NCBI GenBank assembly: GCA_028289345.1
Contig: JANQQL010000031.1
Span: 62,001-126,000, forward strand
Reading direction: 5' to 3'
DNA: 64,000 bases
Origin: Planctomycetota bacterium
GTDB taxonomy: Bacteria; Planctomycetota; B15-G4; SIAN01
The position numbers were made by a program, and so were the translations under genes. Position 1 is the stretch's first letter, and every line of letters begins with the position of its first letter. Positions 53,112-62,218 of this stretch are shown here, piece by piece. Under the pieces are notes generated by a model. That model was not told where the DNA came from. It made no database searches and was given only the letters and a program-made list of their open reading frames with translations.

Positions 53112-55706
53112 ATGAGAACCACCCCTCCTCGCCTGGCATTTTTCGCGGTTGTGCTTCTCGGCCTGTTTGGCGGTTGCAAGACCAGCGACAACACCCCCGA
53201 AGCCAAGGCTGCCACCGCCGAAGCGCCGACACCGGCTCCCATCGAGGCCGCCGTGGCCGCGCCCGACCCGGTCGCCGAACCTCAGGAAGAAGCGGGTGGC
53301 GGTGACCTGCGCGAGAACAAGGTTCGGGTGCTCGTCGAAGGTTTCCTCGACAATGCTCGCAACGCGTTGGAGCGTGGTGAGATCGAAGCCGCCCATGCGG
53401 CGCTCTTGCACGCGTTCGAGATGGACCCGGACAACGAAGAAGTCCAGGACATGCTGGATCGTGTTTCCGTGCAGCGCGGAGAGGGTGGCGTCACTGGCGC
53501 GACCGGCCGTTCTGCCGCGGAACTGAACCAGGTACGCCGTGCCCAGGCAGCCCTGGAAGTCGAGCGCCGGGTTGACGAGTCGCGTCGCCTGCGCGAGGCC
53601 GGGGATCTGGATGGCGCGGTGCAGGCGTTGGAAGACGCTCTGCTGATCGTGCGCTGGAATCCCTACCTCGGTGCCGACCGCGCCGGTCACGACGTGTCGA
53701 GCCTGGAAGATCGACTGCAGCGCCTGCGCATCGAACAAGAGCGCCAGCGACGTCAGCGTTTGGCTCAGCGCGAGCAACGGGCTCTGGCCGAGAAGGAAGA
53801 GCGCGAGCAGGAAGAGCGCGAGCGCATCGCCAATCAGATCCGCTCGTTCCTGGCCAGCGCCAACGACGCCTTCTATCGCGAACGCTTCAAAGAAGCCGAA
53901 ACCTTCTGCGCCCAGGTCCTGGCCTTGGACCCGACTCACGAGGAAGCGCTGGAACTCAAATCCATTGCCGCCGAGGCGCGCCATGCTTCACTGCAGAAGG
54001 AATACCACTCCCAGTTCCGTCACCACTGGCGGGAGACCTTCGACGACCTGGAATACGACGATCTCCCGTTCAACGAGCTGCTGAGCTTCCCGAGTGAAGA
54101 GGACTGGGACCAGATCGAAAAGCGCGGTCCCCTGCGCTTCTCGCTGGAGCAGGAAGCGGTTCCGGCGGAAGACCAGCGGGTGCTGGACCTTCTCGCGAAC
54201 CAGTCCATCGACATCAACTTCGTGGACACAGATCTGAAGAGCGCGATCGATTGGTTCCGCATCAATACCGGCGCCAACTTCATCATCGATCCAGCAGTCC
54301 TCGACGAGTCAGGCGACGTCACCTTCAACCTCACCTTGCCGAAAATGAAGGTGGGACGCGCCCTTGACCTGTTGATGGGCCTCTCCGACGCCGAACTGGG
54401 CTACCGGGTGCGCGACGGTGTTGTCACGATCATTTCGGCGGTGGACGCGACCGGGGGCCAGGTCCTCGAAATCTACGACGTGCGCGACCTCACCAAGACG
54501 ATCACCTCGTTCTCTTCCCGCGACTACGACCTGAAGCCTTCCTCGGTGTTCGAAGACATCGAAGACGAAGAGTTCGACCCCGCCCCCATCGTCATCGACT
54601 CCGATGCGCTGGTCGACCTGATTCTTACCAACATCGACCAGGACAGCTGGGACGCGGACCCGAACAACACCGCCCTGATGATGGCTTCCGGCGCGCTGGT
54701 CGTCACCCAGACCCCCGAAGTGCATCGCAAGATCCACAAGCTGCTGTCCGACCTGCGCCACAACGCGGGGACGCTGATCAACATCGAAACCCGATTCATG
54801 GAACTGGAAGACCGTTTCCTGCAAGACATCGGCGTCGACTTCCGAGGCCTCGACGGACAGAACGGTTCCTCCGCCACCGCTGCGGTTCCCAACGTGGTGT
54901 TGGACGACTTCGGCCTGGTGGGTGCGGGCGGCGTCGGTTCGCCCGGGTTCCCAGAAGGAATCGGAACCTCGAGTGACGCGGGCGCGTTCTTCACCGAAGG
55001 CGGTGACCTGGACGTGCGCGGCCGTTTGGAAAACCTCTACGACCTGTCCCTGGGCGACGAAGACTTCGCGGGCACTGGTGGCTTGGCCCTGGAGTTCACC
55101 TACCTGGACGACACCCAGGTGGAAGCCATCCTGCGCGCGGTCGAGAAGTCCAGCATGGCCGAAATCATCAACGCGCAGAACCTGACCGTGTTCAACGGAC
55201 AGCGCGCCAACATCGTGGTCCAGGACCACATCACGTACGTCAAAGACTTCGAGGTGGAAATCGCCCAGGGCGCCGTGATCGCCGACCCCATCGTGTCGGT
55301 GATCAAGGACGGAACGATCCTCGACGTCCGACCTGTCGTTTCCTCCGACCGCCGGTTCGTCACCATCGAAGTGCGGCCCACCGTGGCCAATCTCGTCGAA
55401 CCCATTCCCACGTTCCGAACCTCTTTGGCGGTCGGTAATGAAATCGAGCTCCAGCTTCCCGAGTTGAGGGTCCAGCGGCTGCGAACCACGGTAACGATTC
55501 CCGACGGCGCCACTTTGATGCTTGGCGGGATGAAGACCATCATCGAGAGCCAACTGGAATCTGGCATCCCGTTTTTGAAGGACATTCCCATTGTGTCCTT
55601 CTTCGCGAGCCGCAAGGGAACGGAGCAAACCCGCAAGAAGCTGCTGATCTTGCTGCGGGCGCAGATCATCATCCCCGAAGAGGGAGAGCCCGGCGCACGG
55701 TCGTGA
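53112..55706 (+). CDS. Secretin lipoprotein (PilQ/GspD family)
   Basis: An 864-residue outer-membrane secretin with a lipoprotein-type signal (FAVVLLGLFGGC). After a Pro/Ala-rich linker come TPR-like helices (about 80-125), a charged coiled coil (about 190-240), a further TPR, then the secretin N0 domain (about 365-440; DLKSAIDWFRINTGANFIID). The middle has the N-domain pattern (TQTPEVHRKIHKLLSDLRHN). The C-terminal gate domain (about 700-860) has TILDVRPVVSSDRRFVTIEV, RPTVANLVE, TIPDGATLMLGGMKTIIESQ and GIPFLKDIPIVSFFAS. Lipidation may replace a pilotin. It is separate from the Tad secretin. It follows the Fn3-like gene by 37 bases. Confidence 0.92.
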   Translation: MRTTPPRLAFFAVVLLGLFGGCKTSDNTPEAKAATAEAPTPAPIEAAVAAPDPVAEPQEEAGGGDLRENKVRVLVEGFLDNARNALERGEIEAAHAALLHAFEMDPDNEEVQDMLDRVSVQRGEGGVTGATGRSAAELNQVRRAQAALEVERRVDESRRLREAGDLDGAVQALEDALLIVRWNPYLGADRAGHDVSSLEDRLQRLRIEQERQRRQRLAQREQRALAEKEEREQEERERIANQIRSFLASANDAFYRERFKEAETFCAQVLALDPTHEEALELKSIAAEARHASLQKEYHSQFRHHWRETFDDLEYDDLPFNELLSFPSEEDWDQIEKRGPLRFSLEQEAVPAEDQRVLDLLANQSIDINFVDTDLKSAIDWFRINTGANFIIDPAVLDESGDVTFNLTLPKMKVGRALDLLMGLSDAELGYRVRDGVVTIISAVDATGGQVLEIYDVRDLTKTITSFSSRDYDLKPSSVFEDIEDEEFDPAPIVIDSDALVDLILTNIDQDSWDADPNNTALMMASGALVVTQTPEVHRKIHKLLSDLRHNAGTLINIETRFMELEDRFLQDIGVDFRGLDGQNGSSATAAVPNVVLDDFGLVGAGGVGSPGFPEGIGTSSDAGAFFTEGGDLDVRGRLENLYDLSLGDEDFAGTGGLALEFTYLDDTQVEAILRAVEKSSMAEIINAQNLTVFNGQRANIVVQDHITYVKDFEVEIAQGAVIADPIVSVIKDGTILDVRPVVSSDRRFVTIEVRPTVANLVEPIPTFRTSLAVGNEIELQLPELRVQRLRTTVTIPDGATLMLGGMKTIIESQLESGIPFLKDIPIVSFFASRKGTEQTRKKLLILLRAQIIIPEEGEPGARS

Positions 55707-56110
55707 TCGACCTCGTGTGAAGGTTCCGCGCTGATGTGAGGCGGACCTCCTTCCACGAGTTGGGTCGTGATCGGCAAGATCTGTCCGTGATCCGGCAAAC
55801 TCTGGCGGACTTTACGGAAGCAACTTGCGAAAGCGGACCTTCCGCCCCGGTTCATCGTTCGGTTCCCCCGGGAATCGAGCGACCTCCGAACCGAAGGCGC
55901 GAAGGGCCGTTGGCATTTCCGGGGAATCACCGGAACGCCTGTGGCGACGGAACTTCCTCCTCGCCGACGGCACCCGGTCGAGACCCCGTGGGAATGGGCA
56001 CCGAAGCGGTCGCTCTCCCAGAAGATTGCATGGGGATGGGTCCCGGGCATTGAAGTGCCGCGGCTCCGTTCCCTCCAAAAGAAACTCCATGGTGAGAAGG
56101 GACGGACTCC
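55707..56110. other. Intergenic region with GGAA/TTCC dyads
   Basis: 404 bases between the secretin and the large TPR gene. No gene is supported. It contains four short dyads of related sequence: GCGGA-cct-TCCGC (55833-55845), TTCCC-cc-GGGAA (55863-55874), TTCCGG-n7-CCGGAA (55917-55935) and GGAA-c-TTCC (55949-55957). A promoter for the downstream genes is expected here. Confidence 0.5.
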
Positions 56111-58912
56111 ATGTGGCTGAAAAGGATCGGTGTCGCCACCGCACTCGTCTGCTGGAGCGGAACGGCTCCCGCCCAGTCTTGGAACATTCTGGATGAGGTG
56201 GAGTACGCCCAGAGCTTGGCGCGCTTTCGCATGTTCGACCTGGCGGGCGAGTATCTGTCCAGCAAGCAGGACGGCGATCTCTCCACCGTCGACAGCTTGT
56301 CTCTGAAGTATGCGGGCGCGCTGATCGCCAAGATCGCCGGAGAGTTCGCGGCGGACGATGATGCCCGTCTCGGGTTCCTGCGCAACGCCATCACCGGCTA
56401 CGCCGACTTCCTCGACACCGCCGACTCGAGTCATGATCGCTATCGCAGCGCCTCGACGGACCTGGCCGAAGCCAACCGCAGCCTGGGTCGCCTGCTGGGC
56501 GAACTGATGGCTCGAGGCGAGGTTGGTGGGTCCAGCCGCGACGAGGCAGAGAAGGCCTTCCGCGCTTCGATTCAACAGCTCGACGAAGAGTACAACCGGC
56601 GTCAGGCGGAATTCGAGGACATGGATGAGTCCACCGTCGAGCCCGAAGAATACGAGCAGATGCGCTACGCCATCTTCGAGCCGCTGTTCCTGCGCGCCCA
56701 GACCTACTACGACTTCGCCCAGCTTTACAACAAGAGCGAGTTCAACCGGGAGGACTACCTGACCCGGGCGCTGGAAACTGCCGAGGAGTTGCTCTGGGAG
56801 ATCCCCACCGACAGCCTCCAGGGCCTCCGAATTTTCTATTACCAGGGTCTCAACTACCTGGAACTCGGGGACATGGACCAAGCCCTCGGTTACCTGGAGC
56901 AGGTGACCGACGCGGAAGCCGGGGCGCCGAGCTTCATCGAGTACAACCCGGACCTTCACCCCTCTTTCGTTCGTCAGATCACCGAGCTGACCGAACAGGC
57001 CTACCTGGTTCTTGCCCGGCACTACAACAACGAAGGATCTCACTCCCTTGCCGAAGAGCAGCTGGATGTGCTCGACGCGTATTACGAAAAGTACGAAAAC
57101 CGCGGCGTCAAGCGCGGTGACGTCGGCGATGCCTGCTTGCTCGAACGCGGAGTCGCCCTCTACCGCCAGGGTAAGGCTGGCGGCATGGAACTGCTGGAAG
57201 ACGTTTCCCAGCGCCATGGCACCGACGAGATCGGACGTCTCGCGGCCAACTACATCACCGAGATCCTCGAAGGTGGGTCTGCCTCCGGCAGCATCCCCCC
57301 CTCGACCTGGATCACCGCCGCGCAGAACTACGTGTCCGAAGGCCAGACATTCCAAGCCGTCGAAGCCTATCACCAAGCGCTGGCGGCAAGCGACTCCTTG
57401 ACCGACACCAACGAGCAATCGCGGACCCGCGCCCAGTGCTGGACCCAGATCGGCAACCTGTATCGAGGTCAGAAGCGCTGGGTCGAAGCCTCCCTCGCGT
57501 ACCGTGAAGGCTTCCAAAGCACCAGCGACGAAGAAACTCGCAAGAGCATGGGGGTGGCCTGGTTCAACTCGCTGACCCAGCGCCACAAGGAAACCAAGGA
57601 CGCGGGCGACGCTCAGAAAAAGGACGCCGTCATGCGTCAGCTGGGCAACTTGGGCCTGGAGAACATGGCCTTCCTGCTCGCCAAAGACGACTTCGAAGCG
57701 GCCAAAGTCGAATCGGAAGAGGGCAAGCGCAGGGAAGCCTTCAAGGTCGCGGAGCAAGGCTTCAAGTCGGTCAAGGCCGGCGACAACAACTACGAACGTT
57801 CATTGATCTACCTGGCCCGCTGCGAAGCAGAAGTCGGTGACTTCGACAAAGCCATCAAACTGCTGAAGGACTTCGAAAAGCGAACTCAGGACAAGCGCTA
57901 CGACCCCGGGTTCGACCCCAAGAAGAAACAGATGCGAGAGGTCGCCCACACCGAGGCGACGTTCTACCGGGCGATCTACGAGGGCAAGCGGGACAACCAC
58001 AAAGAAGCCTTGAACGTTCTGGACGGCTTCGAGGACAAGTTCCCGGGCCAGGAGGACTTCTTCTCCTTGGTCAACTACGAGCGCATCAAGGCAATGCTGG
58101 CGGCGGACCCGCCGATGGTGACGGAAGCAGAGAACCTTTACGAAGCCAAGAAAGGCGGCCTGCTTCCTGTGGAAGCCCAGTACCAAATGGGCAAGACGCT
58201 GCTCGATCGTGGCCGGAAGGCAGTCGAAGCGGGCGACGAAAGCGGCAAGGAGCTGATCAAGAAAGGCGCGGACTTCATGTTCGCGTTCTGCGAAGCGACT
58301 GGCTTCGACAGCTTCCGCAACCTCCGAACCGCCGCCGATGCCTATCGCGAGATCGAAGCCTGGGACCTGGCCGAACGCTCCTATCGCAAGGTGCTTGACG
58401 TGTTCCGCAACGATGGTCGCTATCGCGAGGAGATTCAGCAGAGCGTGAATCGGTATCTCGGCGAGACGCTTCTACGCCGCAACGAATACCAGGAAGCCGC
58501 ACCGCTCTACGCACAGCTGGTGAAGCTGTACGAAAACGACCTTGGGGTTCTGCGCCGAGCCGCCGAATGCTTCGGTGGCCGAGTCGACGTTGTCGACCGC
58601 AAGCCGATCGAGGTTCCCGGTTCCGGCGACTACGAGGAAGCGATCAAGCTTTGGGACAAGATCGTCGAGCGCGGTTTCCTCGGCGAGGGCCAGAAGTACA
58701 GTCCCGAATGGTGGGAAGCGAAGTTCTACACCATCTATTCGCGCTACCGCGCGCGGGACATCAGCCCCGAATGGAGGACCCAGGCCAAGAAGATCATGCA
58801 GAACTTGGACAGCATGGTCCTTGCGATCTACGACCCCAGCGAGCATTCCGACCTGCTCGGCGGCTCGGATTGGGTCAAGCGTTACGAGTACCTTCGCACC
58901 CAGCTTCGCTGA
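56111..58912 (+). CDS. Large exported TPR protein
   Basis: A 933-residue periplasmic protein with an AAGG site before ATG 56111 and a cleavable signal (KRIGVATALVCWSGTAPAQ). The mature part is helical repeats throughout: LRIFYYQGLNYLELGDMDQA, LGYLEQVTDAE, SLIYLARCEAEVGDFDKAIK, LLKDFEKRTQDKR, LLPVEAQYQMGKTLLDRGRK, ETLLRRNEYQEAAPLYAQL. No enzymatic motif. Such TPR proteins stand beside ExbB/ExbD genes in planctomycetes, where the motor may act on them. The 404-base region in front suggests an independent promoter. Confidence 0.84.
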   Translation: MWLKRIGVATALVCWSGTAPAQSWNILDEVEYAQSLARFRMFDLAGEYLSSKQDGDLSTVDSLSLKYAGALIAKIAGEFAADDDARLGFLRNAITGYADFLDTADSSHDRYRSASTDLAEANRSLGRLLGELMARGEVGGSSRDEAEKAFRASIQQLDEEYNRRQAEFEDMDESTVEPEEYEQMRYAIFEPLFLRAQTYYDFAQLYNKSEFNREDYLTRALETAEELLWEIPTDSLQGLRIFYYQGLNYLELGDMDQALGYLEQVTDAEAGAPSFIEYNPDLHPSFVRQITELTEQAYLVLARHYNNEGSHSLAEEQLDVLDAYYEKYENRGVKRGDVGDACLLERGVALYRQGKAGGMELLEDVSQRHGTDEIGRLAANYITEILEGGSASGSIPPSTWITAAQNYVSEGQTFQAVEAYHQALAASDSLTDTNEQSRTRAQCWTQIGNLYRGQKRWVEASLAYREGFQSTSDEETRKSMGVAWFNSLTQRHKETKDAGDAQKKDAVMRQLGNLGLENMAFLLAKDDFEAAKVESEEGKRREAFKVAEQGFKSVKAGDNNYERSLIYLARCEAEVGDFDKAIKLLKDFEKRTQDKRYDPGFDPKKKQMREVAHTEATFYRAIYEGKRDNHKEALNVLDGFEDKFPGQEDFFSLVNYERIKAMLAADPPMVTEAENLYEAKKGGLLPVEAQYQMGKTLLDRGRKAVEAGDESGKELIKKGADFMFAFCEATGFDSFRNLRTAADAYREIEAWDLAERSYRKVLDVFRNDGRYREEIQQSVNRYLGETLLRRNEYQEAAPLYAQLVKLYENDLGVLRRAAECFGGRVDVVDRKPIEVPGSGDYEEAIKLWDKIVERGFLGEGQKYSPEWWEAKFYTIYSRYRARDISPEWRTQAKKIMQNLDSMVLAIYDPSEHSDLLGGSDWVKRYEYLRTQLR

Positions 58913-59232
58913 GTCCGAAGTCACCTGGCCGCCGGGAGAGGAGCCCGCGGCGGTTGCCCCCACCCGGGGGCCGGGATTCGCCACGGAAACTTCCGCACCT
59001 AGAAAGATCTGCGGGGATATAGGGTGGCGGATCTCGCAACCAGACCACTAAGATCCCAGCCTTTTGCGGCCGGGGGCGCTCATTGAGTCCCGCCCGGGAA
59101 TTCCCGTTTCACGGGAATCCGGTTCGAGCGGTGGGACTGGTGGACACCCGGAACTTCCGGGTCAACGCCCTCGAGACCTCGGCCCCAAAAGGACTGCGCT
59201 CCGCGGGATCGATGCTGCAATAGGGATTCGCC
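58913..59232. promoter_or_regulatory. Leader region rich in palindromes before the second TPR gene
   Basis: 320 bases. A GCCCCC-accc-GGGGGC stem (58956-58971) lies 44 bases past the upstream stop, without a U-run. Then come CGGAA-ac-TTCCG (58984-58995), the perfect palindrome CGGGAATTCCCG (59095-59106) that also forms ATTCCCG-tttca-CGGGAAT (59100-59118), and ACCCGGAA-c-TTCCGGGT (59146-59162). TATAGG near 59018-59023 may be a -10. Confidence 0.5.
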
Positions 59233-60327
59233 GTGTCCATCGCCACTCTCACGATCCTTCTCGCCACTGCAACCCTGGTCGAGGATCAAATCATCAAGCG
59301 TGGTTCCGGAAAGCCCGTGAACGGAACCGTCATTTCCGAATCCCTGCAGGAGGTCCAGTACCGCCCCTCCGGCAGTTCCGGCGTCGACAGCATTCCCGCC
59401 AGTCAAGTGGCCGACGTCATCTACGAGGGAGCGCCGAAGTCTCTCAAGGAGGGCCGTCGATACCTCTCGGAAGGCGATTTCCTGAACGCCATCAACAGCC
59501 TGAAGCTGGCGAAGGGAGAAAAGGACGCGGACGATTGGGCCAAGATCCACGCGGCCTTCTTCCTCGGCGTTGCCTATCTCCGTTCCGGGGCTCAGGATTC
59601 GAACAACTACGGCCAGGCCGCCTCAACCTTCGAAGCGCTGGTCAAGGACCACCCCGAGTGCCGCTTTCTCCCGCAGGCCATGAAGCACTGGGGCGAGGCC
59701 CTTTCCATGGCGGGTGACGCGGCAGCCGCCGCCCAGGTGTTCGACAAGCTCGCCGCGGAAGTCACTGCCAAGAGCTTGGGCACCCTGTGGATGGCCCGAG
59801 CCAAGGCTCTCAAGGGCGACGCCTACGAGCTCAACGACATGGATCCCGAGGCTCGCGCTGCCTATGGTGACGCGGGAAGCTTCGCCCGAGGGGCCGCCGA
59901 TGACGCGAATTCCGAGGACGAGCGTCAGGAGCTCCTGAGCATTGCGGCAAAGGCGCGCCTGTACGATGGTGTGTCCGCCTTGAAGAAAGGCGACTACCAG
60001 AAGGCACGAGGAGTGTTCCAGCCGTTGGTCCAGGACGAGTCCGCCTCCCAGGCGGAGCGTGCGGGTGCCGAGGCAGGACTGGGCCAAGTGCTGTTCGCCG
60101 AAGGTGACTTCAAGAATGCATTGGAGCAGTTTGCCCTGGTCCGGATTCGCCACTTCCTCGTGCGGGAGGAAGCGGCCCGGGCGACGTATTTCATGGGTAA
60201 GTGCTGTGCCGAACTAGGCAGCAAGGAGCCGAACGGCAAGCGCAAGGCCCGCGAGTACTTCCAGGAAGTGACAACCCACTACGGCGAAACTTCTTGGGCA
60301 AGCCGGGCTCAAACAGAGATTCAGTAA
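59233..60327 (+). CDS. Exported TPR protein
   Basis: A 364-residue protein starting at GTG 59233 with a short hydrophobic signal (MSIATLTILLATATL). About residues 15-65 form a small beta domain (VNGTVISESLQEVQYRPSGS), like RNA-chaperone- or SH3-type strands. From residue 70 on it is TPR: SLKEGRRYLSEGDFLNAINS, AFFLGVAYLRSGAQDSNNYG, LPQAMKHWGEALSMAGDAAA, then AEAGLGQVLFAEGDFKNALE. It precedes exbB by 150 bases in the same direction and is likely a periplasmic partner of the ExbBD motor. Confidence 0.82.
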   Translation: MSIATLTILLATATLVEDQIIKRGSGKPVNGTVISESLQEVQYRPSGSSGVDSIPASQVADVIYEGAPKSLKEGRRYLSEGDFLNAINSLKLAKGEKDADDWAKIHAAFFLGVAYLRSGAQDSNNYGQAASTFEALVKDHPECRFLPQAMKHWGEALSMAGDAAAAAQVFDKLAAEVTAKSLGTLWMARAKALKGDAYELNDMDPEARAAYGDAGSFARGAADDANSEDERQELLSIAAKARLYDGVSALKKGDYQKARGVFQPLVQDESASQAERAGAEAGLGQVLFAEGDFKNALEQFALVRIRHFLVREEAARATYFMGKCCAELGSKEPNGKRKAREYFQEVTTHYGETSWASRAQTEIQ

Positions 60328-60477
60328 CCTCGAAAGACATCCACGAGTGCCGAACTCGGCCTCGTTTGCAGCATCGAACCGAAACTGAGACCGAACGAAG
60401 AAGAACAACCGCGGAGCCCGGGTTCTTGGAACCGAGGGATCGTGGTGCACGGAGTAGCGAAAGGAGCGTCGCTTCCC

Positions 60478-61227
60478 ATGAGCATCAAAACCTTGCTGTG
60501 GAGCATGATGGTTGCCTCTGTCCTTTTGGTGGGCACCGGCTCGGCCGTGGCCCAGGACGACGGGGGCAGCGATGGTGCCGCCACGGACGTCACCGAGACC
60601 ACGAGTTTCGCGTCCCAGATCGCTGACAACGCTGGCCCGATCGGCTGGTGCATCATCATTCTGTCGGTGGTCGGCGTGGCCCTCGCCATCGAGAACGCCG
60701 TGTTTCTGCGCAAGGAAAAGCTGGCTCCTCCGGACCTGATCGACGAGATCGAAGCGCTGTTCGAGGCCGGCGACTACCAGGAAGCGATCGAGCTCTGCGA
60801 AGCCGAGCCGAACTTCTTCACCAATGTCGTCGCGGCCGGCCTGCCGAAGCTGCACGCCTCCTTTGATGCGATCGAGAAGTCCCTCGAAGAGATGACCGAA
60901 GAAGAGGCGCTCAAGCTGCACGCCAAGATCGGCTGGTTGTCCTTCATCGCGGCGGTGTCGCCGATGATGGGTCTGCTCGGAACCGTGTCGGGGATGATCG
61001 AGTCGTTCAACGTCATCGCGGCCACCAAGGGCCAGGCGGACCCGTCTCAGTTGTCGAGCGGTATTTCCGGCGCGTTGGTCACCACCATGCTCGGTCTGAT
61101 CATCGCCATTCCGATGACCTTCGCCTTCACCCTGTACCGCAACAAGGTGGTCAAGATGACCATCGAGATCGGCGCGGTGGTCGAAGACCTGTTCGAGCGC
61201 TTCCGCCCCACCAAGGCCGCGGCCTGA
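60478..61227 (+). CDS. exbB: MotA/TolQ/ExbB proton channel protein
   Basis: A 249-residue inner-membrane protein, start ATG 60478 with AAGGAG upstream. A cleavable signal peptide (LLWSMMVASVLLVGTGSAVA) and an acidic linker come first. The three-helix ExbB core then follows: GPIGWCIIILSVVGVALAIE, GWLSFIAAVSPMMGLLGTVS, and GALVTTMLGLIIAIPMTFAF. The cytoplasmic loop (IDEIEALFEAGDYQEAIELC) lies between spans 1 and 2. With the two ExbD proteins it makes a proton-driven motor. One ExbB with two ExbD is the AglRQS-like makeup known from Myxococcus gliding. Confidence 0.95.
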   Translation: MSIKTLLWSMMVASVLLVGTGSAVAQDDGGSDGAATDVTETTSFASQIADNAGPIGWCIIILSVVGVALAIENAVFLRKEKLAPPDLIDEIEALFEAGDYQEAIELCEAEPNFFTNVVAAGLPKLHASFDAIEKSLEEMTEEEALKLHAKIGWLSFIAAVSPMMGLLGTVSGMIESFNVIAATKGQADPSQLSSGISGALVTTMLGLIIAIPMTFAFTLYRNKVVKMTIEIGAVVEDLFERFRPTKAAA

Positions 61228-61237
61228 GGATTCCCGA

Positions 61238-61747
61238 ATGAAGAAGTCCAAGATGCAGGGCACCGGGGACCTTCCCCTGAACATGACACCGATGATCGAT
61301 GTCGTGTTCCTCCTGATCATCTTCTTCATGATCGTGGTGGACTTGTCCCAGCAGGAGCTGGAAGACATCGTGCTGCCGCGAGCCTCGGAGTGTCAGAAGG
61401 ACAACCCCTCCGAGGAACAGTGGCGGAAGATCATCAACGTGCGCCCCGACGGCACCATGGTCGTGAAGCGCCAGCCGCACAGCCTCGAGTCCTTGCAGTT
61501 CGACCTGCTGAACTGGAGAAACTCGCGTCTGTTTGAGAACGAGCCAGGAGGCTTTTGCTCCAAGCCGGTCCTGATTCGAACCGACCGCGGCACCGAGATG
61601 AAACACGCCCAAAAGATCATGGAGATCTGCGGGATCGAGCAGCTCAAGATCTACAAGATCGAGCTCGCCTGCAGTCAGGACGCCCCCGGCCTCCACACGA
61701 TCGAGGATCCGACCGAGATCCCCGACGTTCCTGACGAAGAGGAATGA
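61238..61747 (+). CDS. exbD: ExbD/TolR family protein (first copy)
   Basis: A 169-residue bitopic protein with GAGGA before ATG 61238. The single span MTPMIDVVFLLIIFFMIVVD carries the essential proton-translocating Asp near its N-side. The periplasmic part (about 45-150) has the ExbD/TolR-type fold, including VLIRTDRGTEMKHAQKIMEI. The end is strongly acidic (PTEIPDVPDEEE), which is unusual. It begins ten bases after exbB and three bases before the second exbD. Confidence 0.93.
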   Translation: MKKSKMQGTGDLPLNMTPMIDVVFLLIIFFMIVVDLSQQELEDIVLPRASECQKDNPSEEQWRKIINVRPDGTMVVKRQPHSLESLQFDLLNWRNSRLFENEPGGFCSKPVLIRTDRGTEMKHAQKIMEICGIEQLKIYKIELACSQDAPGLHTIEDPTEIPDVPDEEE

Positions 61748-61750
61748 GCG

Positions 61751-62218
61751 ATGGCTCGCAAACAAGAAATCGAAGAGACCAAGATGGAAATGACGCCGAT
61801 GATCGACGTCACGTTCCTGTTGCTCATCTTCTTCGTCTGCACCATCAAGTTCAAAATCCTGGAAGGCAAAATCCCGGCCTACCTACCCAAAGACGTCGGT
61901 GTGAACACCACGCCGGTGGACAAGCAGCTGGAAAAGATCGAGATCTTCATCAACCGGGTGAAGCCGGTCGACACCGAAGACCGCAACTGGATTTGGCGCG
62001 AAGACCAGATCACGATTCACATCGGTCCGCGCAAGATGAAGGGCCTGGCCGAGTTCCACGAGACGGTCAAGCGAATGCACCAAAGCAACGCGGAAGCCAA
62101 GGCCACTCTGTTCCCCGGCAAGGGCTCCCTCTACATCGATTCCGTGAAAGTGGTGAACGAGTGCTTGCGCGCCGATTTCTCGGAGCTCACCTTCGGCGGA
62201 GCGCCACCGGACGCGTGA
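61751..62218 (+). CDS. ExbD/TolR family protein (second copy)
   Basis: A 155-residue paralogue of the previous protein. Its span is MTPMIDVTFLLLIFFVCTIK, again with Asp in place, followed by a divergent periplasmic domain (EIFINRVKPVDTEDRNWIWR, GSLYIDSVKVVNECLRADF). The two ExbDs may form a heterodimer. The gene overlaps the next by one base (TGATG). An intrinsic terminator lies just downstream within that gene's first codons. Confidence 0.93.
   Translation: MARKQEIEETKMEMTPMIDVTFLLLIFFVCTIKFKILEGKIPAYLPKDVGVNTTPVDKQLEKIEIFINRVKPVDTEDRNWIWREDQITIHIGPRKMKGLAEFHETVKRMHQSNAEAKATLFPGKGSLYIDSVKVVNECLRADFSELTFGGAPPDA

Noticed and set aside
54309..55628. 439-codon minus-strand frame inside the secretin gene
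   Set aside because: Antisense to the conserved secretin domain; Val/Asp/Gly/His repeat composition reflects codon bias of the sense gene.
55100..57757. Very long open frame (about 885 codons) on the minus strand
   Set aside because: It lies opposite the secretin and large TPR genes and crosses the gap between them. The plus-strand proteins have clear domains and signal peptides, while this one has none. Long antisense frames are common in GC-rich DNA.
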